Below, in pieces: positions 13,766 to 21,255 of a DNA stretch of 21,307 nucleotides. The position numbers were made by a program, and so were the translations under genes. The stretch is from JBFHRB01 sp041591915 (GTDB lineage: Bacteria; Actinomycetota; Nitriliruptoria; Nitriliruptorales; Nitriliruptoraceae): contig JBFHRB010000018.1 in assembly GCA_041591915.1 (NCBI GenBank), positions 1-21,307 on the forward strand. Direction: 5' to 3'. The notes beneath the pieces are model-generated. The model searched no databases, was not told the origin of the DNA, and saw only the letters and a list, made by a program, of their open reading frames with translations. Position 1 is the stretch's first letter. Each line of letters starts with the position of its first letter.

Positions 13766-15705
13766 GCGGCCCCCTCCGCGCCCACGCCCTGTGGGCTGTG
13801 GACGTTGGCCTGGTCGCCGCCCGCGAAGGCGGTGCGGTTGCCGTACATGTCGTCGACGAGCTCGCCGAAGATGTCCGCGATCGCCGAACGCTTGACCTTC
13901 TGGGTTGCGGTCATCTCGCCGTCCTCGTGGTCGAGCTCCTTGGTGATCATGCGGAACTTGCGGATGTTCTCGACCCGGGCGAACTTCTCGTTCGTGTCCC
14001 GCACGATCCCCTGCATCAGCTTGAGGACCTCGGGCTTCTCCGAGAGGTCCCGGTAGGTCGTGTACGGGATCTGGCGCCGCTGCGCCCACTCGCCCACGAC
14101 GTCGTTCTCGATGCCGATCAGCGCCACGAGGTAGGGCTGCTTGTCACCGATGACGATGGCCTCGCGGATGAAGGGCGAGGTCTTGAGCGAGTTCTCGATC
14201 TCGGACGGCGAGATGTTCTTGCCGCCGGCCGTGATGATGATGTCCTTCATCCGATCGACGATCTTGATGTGGGTGCCGTCCACCCACTCGCCGACGTCAC
14301 CGGTGCGCAGCCAGCCGTCCTCGGTGAACGTCTCCTGGGTCTTGTCGGGCTTGTTCCAGTACCCGACGAACACGGCGTCGTGCTTCGTCTGGATCTCGCC
14401 GGTGTTCTCGTCGATCCGCACCTCGATGCCGGGGTACGGCGCCCCGACCGTTCCGAGCTTGATCGCACCACTGGGGTTGGTCGTCGTGACCGCCGCGTTC
14501 TCGGTCATCCCGTAGCCCTCGCGGATGATGACGCCGATCCCGAAGAACCACTCGAGGAGCTCCGGCGCGATCGGCGCGGCGCCGGAGCCTGCGGACACGA
14601 CCTTCCTCAGACCGAGACGATCGCGCAGCGATCGGTACAGGAACAGGTAGCCGACCGCGTAGGCGAGCCGGGTCTGCGGCGTGTGGTTGCCCTCGTTCTT
14701 GACGAGCTCGCGACCGATCCACGCGGCGACGTCCATCCAGATCTTGTAGTTGAGCCGCTTGAGCCGGGAGGCCGACGCCATCTTGATCTCGACCGCCGCC
14801 TTCAGCTTCTCCCAGATGCGAGGCACCGCGAAGAAGACGGTCGGCTGCACCTCGGCGAGGTTCTGCTGCACGGTGTCGATGGACTCGGCGAAGTGGACGG
14901 TGGTGCCGGCCACGGCGTTGAAGTACTCGCCGAACTGGCGCTCGGCGATGTGGCACAGCGGCAGGTACGACAGGTAGATGTCCTCCGGCTGAGGCGCCCG
15001 GCCGAGGAACCCGTCGTCGGACGTGAAGACCTCCGAGCCGAACTGGACGTTCTTCGCGCTGAGCATCGCGCCCTTGGGCGGGCCCGTGGTCCCTGAGGTG
15101 TAGATGAGCGTGACGATGTCGTCCGGCTGCATCGAGGCCAGGCTGAGGTCGACCGCGTTGGCCCTGGCCGCACGGTGCTCCGAGCCGCGCGACAGGAACT
15201 CGCGCCAGCTCATGAGGCGGTCGTCCTCGTAGTTCGCGACCCCCCGGGGCTCGATGTAGACGATGTGCTCGAGCTCCGGCAGCTCGTCGCGCGGGATCTC
15301 GAGGACCTTGTCCACCTGCTCCTGGTCCTCGGCGATGTGCACGCGGGCGCCGGAGTCGGCGAGCAGGTACGCGACCTCCGCCGTGGGGTTGGTCGGGTAG
15401 AAGCCCACGGTGATGCAGCGAGCAGCCACGATGCCGACGTCGGCGTACATCCACTCCGGCCGGTTCTCGGAGTGGACGCTGACCCGATCCCCGGGCTGCA
15501 TGCCGAGGGCCATCAGCGCGTTGGCGACGAGCTCGGACTGGTCCCAGTACTCGGCCCACGTGATCGACTGCCAGATGCCGAAGCGCTTCTCGCGCATCGC
15601 GACCTTGTCCGGGGTCCGGTGGGCCCACGCGCGCACCTGCGAGGGGATCGACCGGAAGGGTTCACCCGTCGCGGCGGGGGTGGTCTGGGTGGCGGTCGAA
15701 CTCAT
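13762..15705 (-). CDS. Long-chain-type acyl-CoA synthetase (AMP-binding), inside transporter operon
   Basis: An adenylate-forming enzyme that activates a carboxylic acid with ATP and joins it to CoA. It has 647 residues, the usual size of FadD15/long-chain ligases. Motifs: P-loop YTSGTTGPPKG (202-212), GYGMTE (397-402), the WLRTGD aspartate (465-470), DRMKDIIITAGGKNISP hinge and A8 region (484-500), and near the C-terminus TATQKVKRSAI with the likely catalytic lysine. The ATG at 15705 overlaps the livG stop as ATGA and has a perfect GGAGGT 5 nt upstream. Its position between the ATPase genes and the permease genes suggests vectorial uptake and activation of the transported acid (inference). 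The substrate, whether fatty, aromatic or terpenoid acid, cannot be told from sequence. Confidence 0.94.
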   Translation of the reverse strand: MSSTATQTTPAATGEPFRSIPSQVRAWAHRTPDKVAMREKRFGIWQSITWAEYWDQSELVANALMALGMQPGDRVSVHSENRPEWMYADVGIVAARCITVGFYPTNPTAEVAYLLADSGARVHIAEDQEQVDKVLEIPRDELPELEHIVYIEPRGVANYEDDRLMSWREFLSRGSEHRAARANAVDLSLASMQPDDIVTLIYTSGTTGPPKGAMLSAKNVQFGSEVFTSDDGFLGRAPQPEDIYLSYLPLCHIAERQFGEYFNAVAGTTVHFAESIDTVQQNLAEVQPTVFFAVPRIWEKLKAAVEIKMASASRLKRLNYKIWMDVAAWIGRELVKNEGNHTPQTRLAYAVGYLFLYRSLRDRLGLRKVVSAGSGAAPIAPELLEWFFGIGVIIREGYGMTENAAVTTTNPSGAIKLGTVGAPYPGIEVRIDENTGEIQTKHDAVFVGYWNKPDKTQETFTEDGWLRTGDVGEWVDGTHIKIVDRMKDIIITAGGKNISPSEIENSLKTSPFIREAIVIGDKQPYLVALIGIENDVVGEWAQRRQIPYTTYRDLSEKPEVLKLMQGIVRDTNEKFARVENIRKFRMITKELDHEDGEMTATQKVKRSAIADIFGELVDDMYGNRTAFAGGDQANVHSPQGVGAEGAA

Positions 15706-16571
15706 GCTGGACCTCCTGCGCCGACCTGGTCCTCGACGGCCGTGTGGTGTTCCTCGCCGAGGTAGGCGCGGATGACGTCGGGGTGCCGCTGGACCTCCGC
15801 GGGGACACCGGTGGTGATGGGCTGGCCGAAGTCGAGGACCATCACCCGGTCGGCGAGGTCCATGACGAGGCCCATGTCGTGCTCGACGAGGATCATCGCG
15901 ATGTCGAGCTCGCGCCGGATGTCGAGGATGAACCGGGCCATGTCCTCGGTCTCCTCGACGTTCATCCCGGCGACGGGCTCGTCGAGGAGCATCAGCTTCG
16001 GCTCCATGGCCAGGGCGCGGCCGAGCTCCACGCGCTTCTTGACGCCGTACGGGAGCATGCCCACGGGGAACTTGCGGAACTGCTCGATCTCGAGGAAGTC
16101 GATGATGTCCTCGACCACGCGCCGGTGCACGAGCTCCTCGCGCTTGGCCCTGCCCTTGTAGACGAGCGCCGCGAACGTCCCGTACCCGATGTGGACGTGA
16201 CGGCCGAGCATCAGGTTGTCCAGGACCGTGAGGTTGTCGAACAGCTCGATGTTCTGGAACATCCGGGCGATGCCGCCCGCCGCGATGTGGTCGGGCTTGC
16301 GGCCCAGCAGGGACTCCCCCAGGAAGCGGATGTCGCCGACCTGCGGGCGGTACACGCCGCTGAGGCAGTTGAAGATCGAGGTCTTGCCGGCCCCGTTGGG
16401 GCCGATGATGGCGAACAGTTCGTGCTGGCGGACCTCGAAGGTGACGCCCTGCAGCGCCTTGACGCCGGCGAAGCTCAGGTGGATGTCATCGACCTCGACG
16501 ACGTTGGCGCCCTCGGGCAGACCCGTCTTCGTCAGGGTCAGCGCCTCGCTGAGAGGCCGGATCAGTGCCAT
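15702..16571 (-). CDS. livG: ABC transporter ATP-binding protein, LivG type
   Basis: A 289-residue ATPase subunit of the LivG family. Walker A is GPNGAGKTS (57-65), the Q-loop is FQN (Q106), Walker B is LMLLDEP (193-199) and the switch histidine is in LVEHDM. The long insert between Q-loop and signature (HVHIGYGTFAALVYKGRAKREE) is the LivG hallmark. The signature loop reads LPYGVKKRVELGRAL (173-187), lacking the usual glutamine after YG. The N-terminus has about 22 extra residues before the ABC domain. The start is the ATG at 16571 with GAGGAGG 5 nt before it, overlapping the livF stop; an upstream frame of 23 residues reads through that stop region and has no family similarity. It partners LivF on the cytoplasmic face of LivHM. 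Confidence 0.94.
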   Translation of the reverse strand: MALIRPLSEALTLTKTGLPEGANVVEVDDIHLSFAGVKALQGVTFEVRQHELFAIIGPNGAGKTSIFNCLSGVYRPQVGDIRFLGESLLGRKPDHIAAGGIARMFQNIELFDNLTVLDNLMLGRHVHIGYGTFAALVYKGRAKREELVHRRVVEDIIDFLEIEQFRKFPVGMLPYGVKKRVELGRALAMEPKLMLLDEPVAGMNVEETEDMARFILDIRRELDIAMILVEHDMGLVMDLADRVMVLDFGQPITTGVPAEVQRHPDVIRAYLGEEHHTAVEDQVGAGGPA

Positions 16572-16581
16572 CGCGGCCTCC

Positions 16582-17364
16582 TCAGCTGAGCCAGCGCTTG
16601 CGGCGCTTGTAGTGCTTGACGTCCCGGAACGACTTCGCACCCTCGCCGCCGAGCCCGAGGTAGAACTCGCGCACGTCCTCGTCCTCGCGCAGCTCCCTGG
16701 CCGGCTTGTCCATCACGAGCTTGCCGGTCTCCATGATGTAGCCGTGCTCGGCGATCGACAGCGCCATGTTCGCGTTCTGCTCGACGAGCAGTACGGACGT
16801 GCCCGCGCGGTTGATGTCCACGACCAGGTCGCGGATCTGCTGGACGATGAGCGGGGCGAGCCCGAGGCTCGGCTCGTCGAGCAGCAGGTACCTCGGGTTG
16901 CTCATCAGTGCCCGGCCGATGGCCAGCATCTGCTGCTCACCGCCGGACAGGTACCCGGCCGTCTGCTTCCGGCGCTCGGCGAGGCGCGGGAAGAGGTCGT
17001 ACATCTCGTCCATGCGCTTGCCGACGTCGATCGAGACGGCGTGCGCGCCCACCCGCAGGTTCTCCTCGACGGTCAGTTCGGCGAAGATCCGGCGGCCCTC
17101 CATCACCTGGGCGACACCGCGCTTGACGATGTCCGGCGGGCTCTTGTCGTGCAGGGGCTCGCCGTCGAGCGTGATGGTCCCCTTGGTGATGTCGCCGCGG
17201 TGCACGTCGAGCAGGCCCGTGATGGCCCGCAGGACGGTCGTCTTGCCGGCGCCGTTCGCGCCGAGGAGGGCGACGATCTTGCCGTCGGGCACCGACAGCG
17301 AGACCCCCTTGAGCACGAGGATCACGTCGTCGTAGACGACCTCGAGGTTCTCGATGGCCAGCAA
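16582..17364 (-). CDS. livF: ABC transporter ATP-binding protein, LivF type
   Basis: A 260-residue ATPase of the LivF family and first gene of the operon. Walker A GANGAGKTT (35-43), Q-loop VAQVMEGRRIF, signature LSGGEQQ (139-145), Walker B YLLLDEPS (159-166) and LVEQN switch region are all intact. The C-terminus has a basic tail, SFRDVKHYKRRKRWLS, beyond the normal LivF end. A GTG at 17427 would give 281 residues, but it lies upstream of the predicted transcription start and lacks a ribosome-binding site. The TTG at 17364 has GGGAG 8 nt upstream and gives the family-like start MLAIENLEVVY, so it is preferred. It is followed 10 nt later by livG. Confidence 0.93.
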   Translation of the reverse strand: MLAIENLEVVYDDVILVLKGVSLSVPDGKIVALLGANGAGKTTVLRAITGLLDVHRGDITKGTITLDGEPLHDKSPPDIVKRGVAQVMEGRRIFAELTVEENLRVGAHAVSIDVGKRMDEMYDLFPRLAERRKQTAGYLSGGEQQMLAIGRALMSNPRYLLLDEPSLGLAPLIVQQIRDLVVDINRAGTSVLLVEQNANMALSIAEHGYIMETGKLVMDKPARELREDEDVREFYLGLGGEGAKSFRDVKHYKRRKRWLS

Positions 17365-17428
17365 GCTGAGGGCTCCCGTCCTCTGCCGGTTGCCCGTCGC
17401 GAACGTCGCAGCGCCGAGCGTGGGCACC

Positions 17429-17457
17429 TAGGTACTCGCGTCGGGTTCGGGTGTCAA
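17429..17457 (-). promoter_or_regulatory. Promoter of the liv/ligase operon
   Basis: On the minus strand TTGACA (17457-17452), a 17-nt spacer and TACCTA (17434-17429). The -35 is a perfect consensus. Transcription should begin near 17422, leaving about 58 nt of leader before the livF TTG and ruling out the GTG at 17427. A CGGTG-TG-CACCG palindrome lies directly upstream. Confidence 0.65.
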
Positions 17458-17469
17458 CGGTGTGCACCG
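17458..17469. promoter_or_regulatory. Palindrome adjoining the liv operon -35
   Basis: CGGTG and CACCG arms (5 bp) around TG, abutting the TTGACA -35 of the livF promoter. Its location suggests an operator for the liv operon, but it is short and such palindromes arise easily in GC-rich DNA. Confidence 0.35.
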
Positions 17470-17582
17470 GTTGGGCCTTGCGCGCGCGGGGGTTGCGCCC
17501 CGGGGGCCGGGCGGGTGATTGACCCGCTGGTGCGGGAGATCGGTATCCGCGTTGACGGCCGGCGGCGCCACGAGAACGCGGG

Positions 17583-17610
17583 TTGCGCCCGATTGGACCG
17601 GTGCTAGCGT
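17583..17610 (+). promoter_or_regulatory. Promoter of the surface-protein operon
   Basis: TTGCGC (17583-17588), a 16-nt spacer and TAGCGT (17605-17610), with an extended -10 TGC just before the hexamer. Transcription would start near 17617, about 30 nt ahead of the TTG at 17648, which fits that start. It is divergent from the liv promoter, with the two -10 hexamers about 170 nt apart. Confidence 0.5.
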
Positions 17611-17647
17611 CGCCAACTCGCGCTTCGTCGGACACATCGGGGCTCAC

Positions 17648-19129
17648 TTGCAGGCACGCAGGCGTCTCCTGCCACTCCTCGCCGCACTCATGATCGTGAC
17701 CGTCCTCCCTGGCGTCGCCTCGGCCGAGGACCCGGGCGGGTCGTCGATCGCCGAGTGCTACACGGACCGGACCGACGACCAAGGTGACAGTCGCGCCAAC
17801 ATCACGCGCCACTGCGTCGGCTACCAGCAGTCGCTGAGCCTGTACCTCGAGGTCGCGCAGCCGACCGACCCCCGGACCTCCGAGAACTGGCAGGGCGCGA
17901 CCTCCATCGTCTGGTGGATCGACACGGACAACGACGGCGAGGGCGAGTTCGCGGTCACCTACCACCTCAACACGGACGGCGTCCTGACCGCCGACGTGCG
18001 CGACAACCGCGGCACGACCGACGTGACGGTCTGCACGGCCGCGCCGGCGTACACCGGCGCGTACCACGCGTCGGACATCCCGCGCTCTTGCATCGGCAAC
18101 CCGGCGTCCATCCGCGTCAGTCCCGCCGTCAACTTCGACGCCGATCCCAACGCCAACCCCAACCCGCCCTCGGACATCCGCTTCGACTCCGCCCCGGGCG
18201 GCTCGGGCTTCGAGGCGCCCGCGAGCCGGATCTTCCGGACGTCGGGCCGGCACGCGGGTGCCACCCGCATCGAGACGGCGATCGCCATCTCGCAGGCGAG
18301 GTTCCCGTCGGGGACGGTCCCGACCGTCTACATCGCCGAGTCGACCCTCCTGATCGACGCCATCGCCGGCGGCGTCCTGACCGACGGCCCGATCCTGCTG
18401 GTGCCGCGCTGTGGCGCCGCACCGAGCAGCGTGCTGCAGGAGGTCAACCGGCTCAACCCGAACGCCGTCGTCGCGCTCGGCGGGTCGGCCGCCGTCTGCG
18501 ACCAGATGCTGAGCGCGGTGGCCCAGGGCCGGCCCACGGCCCGCGCGGCCGGCCAGACCCGCATCGAGACCTCGATCGCCATCTCCCAGCGGAGGTTCCC
18601 GGGAGGCGGCGGTGGCTCGCTCGCCCCGGTGGTCTACATCGCCAGGGCCGACGTCTTCGCGGACGCGGTCGCCGGGGGTGCGCTGACCGACGGCCCGATC
18701 CTGCTCGTGCCGACCTGCGGGTCCGTCCCGTCCGTCGTCCGCGACGAGATCAACCGCATCGCCCCCGGGGCAGTCATCGCGCTCGGCGGGGAGGCTGCCG
18801 TCTGTTCCGCGATGCTCACCGGCGTGGCGGGTGGGAGACCGACGTCGCGGCTGGCCGGGGCGACCCGCTTCGAGACGGCGATCGCCATCTCCCAGCGCGC
18901 GTTCCCGGGCACGGCCGCGACCACCTACATCGCGCGCTCCGACGTGTTCGCCGACGCGGTGGCCGGCGGCATCCTGACCGACGGTCCGGTGCTGCTGGTG
19001 GCGCAGTGCGGTGGCATCAAGGACACCGTCGACGACGAGATCAGCCGGCTCGCGAGCTCGAGGGTGATCGCGCTCGGTGGTGGCGCTGCCGTCTGCGACG
19101 CCAACCTGCTCGCCGCGCGTGACGCCTGA
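17648..19129 (+). CDS. Secreted cell-wall-binding repeat 2 (cwb2) surface protein
   Basis: A 493-residue exported protein. The signal peptide (MQARRRLLPLLAALMIVTVLPGVASA) is cleaved before EDPGG. Residues about 27-190 form a domain I do not recognise, beta-rich, with VVWWIDTDNDGEGEFAVTYHL-like strands (IVWWIDTDNDGEGEFAV), Asp-rich turns that could bind calcium, and several cysteines. Residues about 195-493 hold three cwb2 (PF04122-type) repeats, each with GxTRxETAIAIS, a VYIA..D.FADAVAGG-like segment, LTDGPILLV and VxALGGxAAVC. Such repeats anchor proteins to anionic wall polymers in other bacteria. The start is TTG at 17648, giving a normal signal peptide; the frame extends further upstream across the predicted promoter. 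The Shine-Dalgarno (GGGG, 5 nt away) is weak. The next gene starts 14 nt after its stop. Confidence 0.87.
   Translation: MQARRRLLPLLAALMIVTVLPGVASAEDPGGSSIAECYTDRTDDQGDSRANITRHCVGYQQSLSLYLEVAQPTDPRTSENWQGATSIVWWIDTDNDGEGEFAVTYHLNTDGVLTADVRDNRGTTDVTVCTAAPAYTGAYHASDIPRSCIGNPASIRVSPAVNFDADPNANPNPPSDIRFDSAPGGSGFEAPASRIFRTSGRHAGATRIETAIAISQARFPSGTVPTVYIAESTLLIDAIAGGVLTDGPILLVPRCGAAPSSVLQEVNRLNPNAVVALGGSAAVCDQMLSAVAQGRPTARAAGQTRIETSIAISQRRFPGGGGGSLAPVVYIARADVFADAVAGGALTDGPILLVPTCGSVPSVVRDEINRIAPGAVIALGGEAAVCSAMLTGVAGGRPTSRLAGATRFETAIAISQRAFPGTAATTYIARSDVFADAVAGGILTDGPVLLVAQCGGIKDTVDDEISRLASSRVIALGGGAAVCDANLLAARDA
18232..19129 (+). repeat. Three tandem cwb2 coding repeats
   Basis: Three diverged direct repeats of about 98-102 codons. 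The best-conserved DNA block, encoding TR-x-ET-x-IAIS, recurs near 18266, 18560 and 18866. Each unit also encodes one LLV-x-x-CG and one AAVC, so the cysteine pair is repeated with the unit. Confidence 0.85.
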
Positions 19130-19143
19130 GGAGGGTGACGGAC

Positions 19144-19623
19144 ATGAAGCGATCGATCACCACGCTCACGGCACTCACGCTGGCCTGCCTGCTCGCGCTG
19201 GCCGGTCCGGCCATGGCGCAGTACCCGCCGCCACCGCCGCCCCAGCTCATCATCAACACCCCGCGCAACATCATCAAGATCCAGGGCACGGACTGGGGCA
19301 GCGGCACGGTCATCACGATCGCCGTCCAGCCCGGCGGCAACAACGGAGCGGCCGGCCTCACGCGCCAGGCCCGGGCGAACGACGACGGCACGTTCGAGGT
19401 CGAGCTGCCCGCGCCCGAGGGCACGTCCGCCGAGGACGTCGTCGTCGAGGTCACGGGCCAGACCGAGGAGGGCACCACCCTCACGTCCACGGCGACCATC
19501 GCCGCCTTCGGTGGCGGTCCGGTCGTCGAGGAGCCCGTGGGCCTCGCCCGCTGGCACGTGCTCGTGGCGGCCATCGTCCTCGCGCTCGGACTGCTCACGG
19601 CCCGACGGGTGCGGGCCGAGTAG
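19144..19623 (+). CDS. Small secreted protein with C-terminal membrane anchor
   Basis: A 159-residue protein I cannot name. The signal peptide ends AMA before QYPPP (cleavage after about residue 25), followed by a run of six prolines. The middle (about 34-125) looks like one Ig-like or IPT-type beta-sandwich: IIKIQGTDWGSGTVITIAVQ, NDDGTFEVELPAPEG, VVVEVTGQTEEGTTL. The C-terminus is a membrane helix (HVLVAAIVLALGLLTA) then RRVRAE, which resembles a sortase-signal tail but has no LPxTG motif, so it is probably a plain tail anchor. A GTG at 19135 is in frame, but GAGGAGGG lies 8 nt before the ATG at 19144 and nearly touches the GTG. It follows the cwb2 gene by 14 nt and should be cotranscribed; both products are surface proteins. 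Confidence 0.82.
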   Translation: MKRSITTLTALTLACLLALAGPAMAQYPPPPPPQLIINTPRNIIKIQGTDWGSGTVITIAVQPGGNNGAAGLTRQARANDDGTFEVELPAPEGTSAEDVVVEVTGQTEEGTTLTSTATIAAFGGGPVVEEPVGLARWHVLVAAIVLALGLLTARRVRAE

Positions 19624-19641
19624 CCACGCCCTGGAACGGCA

Positions 19642-19668
19642 ACGGCCCCGGCGGATCGCCGGGGCCGT
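19642..19668. terminator. Strong bidirectional terminator between surface operon and guaA
   Basis: A perfect 12-bp GC-rich stem (19642-19653 with 19657-19668) and a GAT loop between the stop of the anchored-protein gene (19623) and the stop of convergent guaA (19696). It is symmetric and can serve both strands; no T-run is present. Confidence 0.75.
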
Positions 19669-19695
19669 CGTGGTCGGGTGTGGTCGGGTGGCCCG

Positions 19696-21255
19696 TCACT
19701 CCCACTCGATCGTGCCGGGCGGCTTCGACGTGATGTCGTAGACGACCCGGTTCACGCCGTCCACCTCGTTGATCACGCGGTTGCTGATGCGCTCGAGCAC
19801 GTCGTACGGGATGCGCGCCCAGTCGGCGGTCATGGCGTCCTCGGAAGTCACGGCGCGGACCACGATGGGATGCCCGTACGTCCGCTCGTCCCCCATCACC
19901 CCGACGGAGCGAACCGACAGCAGCGCGGCGTAGGACTGCCAGATCCGACGCTCGAGGCCGGCGCGCCGCAGCTCCTCCAGGACGATCCGGTCGGCGCCGC
20001 GGACGATGTCGAGGCGCTCGCGGGTGACCTCCCCGACGATGCGGACGGCGAGGCCGGGACCCGGGAACGGCTGGCGCTGCACCATCTCCTCGGGCAGGCC
20101 GAGCTCCTCGCCCAGGAGGCGGACCTCGTCCTTGAACAGCGACCGCAGCGGTTCGACGAGGTCGAAGTCGAGGTCCTCGGGCAGTCCCCCGACGTTGTGA
20201 TGGCTCTTGATCGTCGCCGCCGTGTCCGACCCCGACTCGATGACGTCGGGGTACAGCGTCCCCTGGACCAGGAACTTCGTGCCCTCCGCCTCGGGACCGG
20301 CGTAGATGTCGCGCGCCGCCTCCTCGAAGACGCGGATGAACTGCTCGCCGATGATCTTGCGCTTGGCCTCGGGATCGGTGACGCCCGCGAGCTTCTCGAG
20401 GAACCGATCCGCCACCTTGAGGTGGACGAGGTCGACCTCGAAGTGGTCGCGGAAGGTGGCGTCGACCTGCTCCCCCTCGTTGTGGCGCATCAAGCCGTGG
20501 TCGACGAAGACGCAGGTGAGCTGGTCGCCGACGGCACGGTGCACGAGTGCGGCCGCGACGGACGAGTCGACCCCACCGGAGAGCCCGCAGAGCACCGGAC
20601 GGTCGCCGACCTGTGCGCGGATGCGGTCGACGAGCTCGTCGATGACGTTGAGCGGGGTCCACGTCGGCCGGCAACCGGCGCCGTCGTAGAGGAACCGGCG
20701 GAGGTGGTCGGTGCCGTGGTCGGAGTGCGTGACCTCGGGGTGGTACTGCACGCCGAAGAACCGACGCTCGAGGTCCTCGAAGACGGCGCAGGGCGAGGCG
20801 TCGGTGCGCGCCAGGACGCGGAAGCCGGGAGGGGCCTCGGTCACGACGTCGCCGTGGCTCATCCAGACGGTCTGGCTGTCGGGGGTGCCGTCGAGGAGCG
20901 TCCCGGTGTCGTCGACCCGCAGCTCGGTCTTGCCGTACTCGCGCGTGCCGGTCTGCTCGACGGTCCCGCCCAGCGTCTGGGCCATGAGCTGCTGGCCGTA
21001 GCAGATGCCCAGGACCGGGATGCCCAGCTCGAAGATCTCCGGGTCGATCCGCGGTGCCCACTCGGCGTACACCGACTTCGGCCCACCGGACAGGATGAGC
21101 GCCTTCGGGGCGCGCTCACGGACCTCGGCGGCCGTGATGTCGTGGCGGACGATCTCGGAGTAGACGTGGGCCTCGCGGACGCGGCGAGCGATGAGCTGCG
21201 CGTACTGGGCTCCGAAGTCGACGACGAGGACCTCGTCGAAGTGGCGGTCGGACAC
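19696..21255 (-). CDS. guaA: GMP synthase (glutamine-hydrolysing)
   Basis: Converts XMP, ATP and glutamine to GMP, the last step of guanine nucleotide synthesis. All 519 residues are present, the normal length. The N-terminal class I glutamine amidotransferase shows LSGGPKSVY, the nucleophile C85 in GICYGQQ and the H172/E174 pair in QYHPEV. The ATP pyrophosphatase domain has the PP-loop SGGVDSS (226-232). The C-terminal dimerisation domain contains QPFPGPGLAVRI, RSVGVMGDERTY and the terminal SKPPGTIEWE that binds XMP. The start is GTG at 21255 with AGGAG 5 nt upstream. A TAGCAT (21285-21280) could be its -10, but the -35 would fall at the window edge. It is convergent with the surface operon and syntenic with pcrA-sucCD in many actinobacteria. 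Confidence 0.98.
   Translation of the reverse strand: MSDRHFDEVLVVDFGAQYAQLIARRVREAHVYSEIVRHDITAAEVRERAPKALILSGGPKSVYAEWAPRIDPEIFELGIPVLGICYGQQLMAQTLGGTVEQTGTREYGKTELRVDDTGTLLDGTPDSQTVWMSHGDVVTEAPPGFRVLARTDASPCAVFEDLERRFFGVQYHPEVTHSDHGTDHLRRFLYDGAGCRPTWTPLNVIDELVDRIRAQVGDRPVLCGLSGGVDSSVAAALVHRAVGDQLTCVFVDHGLMRHNEGEQVDATFRDHFEVDLVHLKVADRFLEKLAGVTDPEAKRKIIGEQFIRVFEEAARDIYAGPEAEGTKFLVQGTLYPDVIESGSDTAATIKSHHNVGGLPEDLDFDLVEPLRSLFKDEVRLLGEELGLPEEMVQRQPFPGPGLAVRIVGEVTRERLDIVRGADRIVLEELRRAGLERRIWQSYAALLSVRSVGVMGDERTYGHPIVVRAVTSEDAMTADWARIPYDVLERISNRVINEVDGVNRVVYDITSKPPGTIEWE

Noticed and set aside
17365..17427. GTG at 17427 as the livF start, giving 21 extra residues
   Set aside because: It lies upstream of the transcription start predicted from the TTGACA/TACCTA promoter and has no ribosome-binding site; the TTG at 17364 has both a site and a family-like N-terminus.
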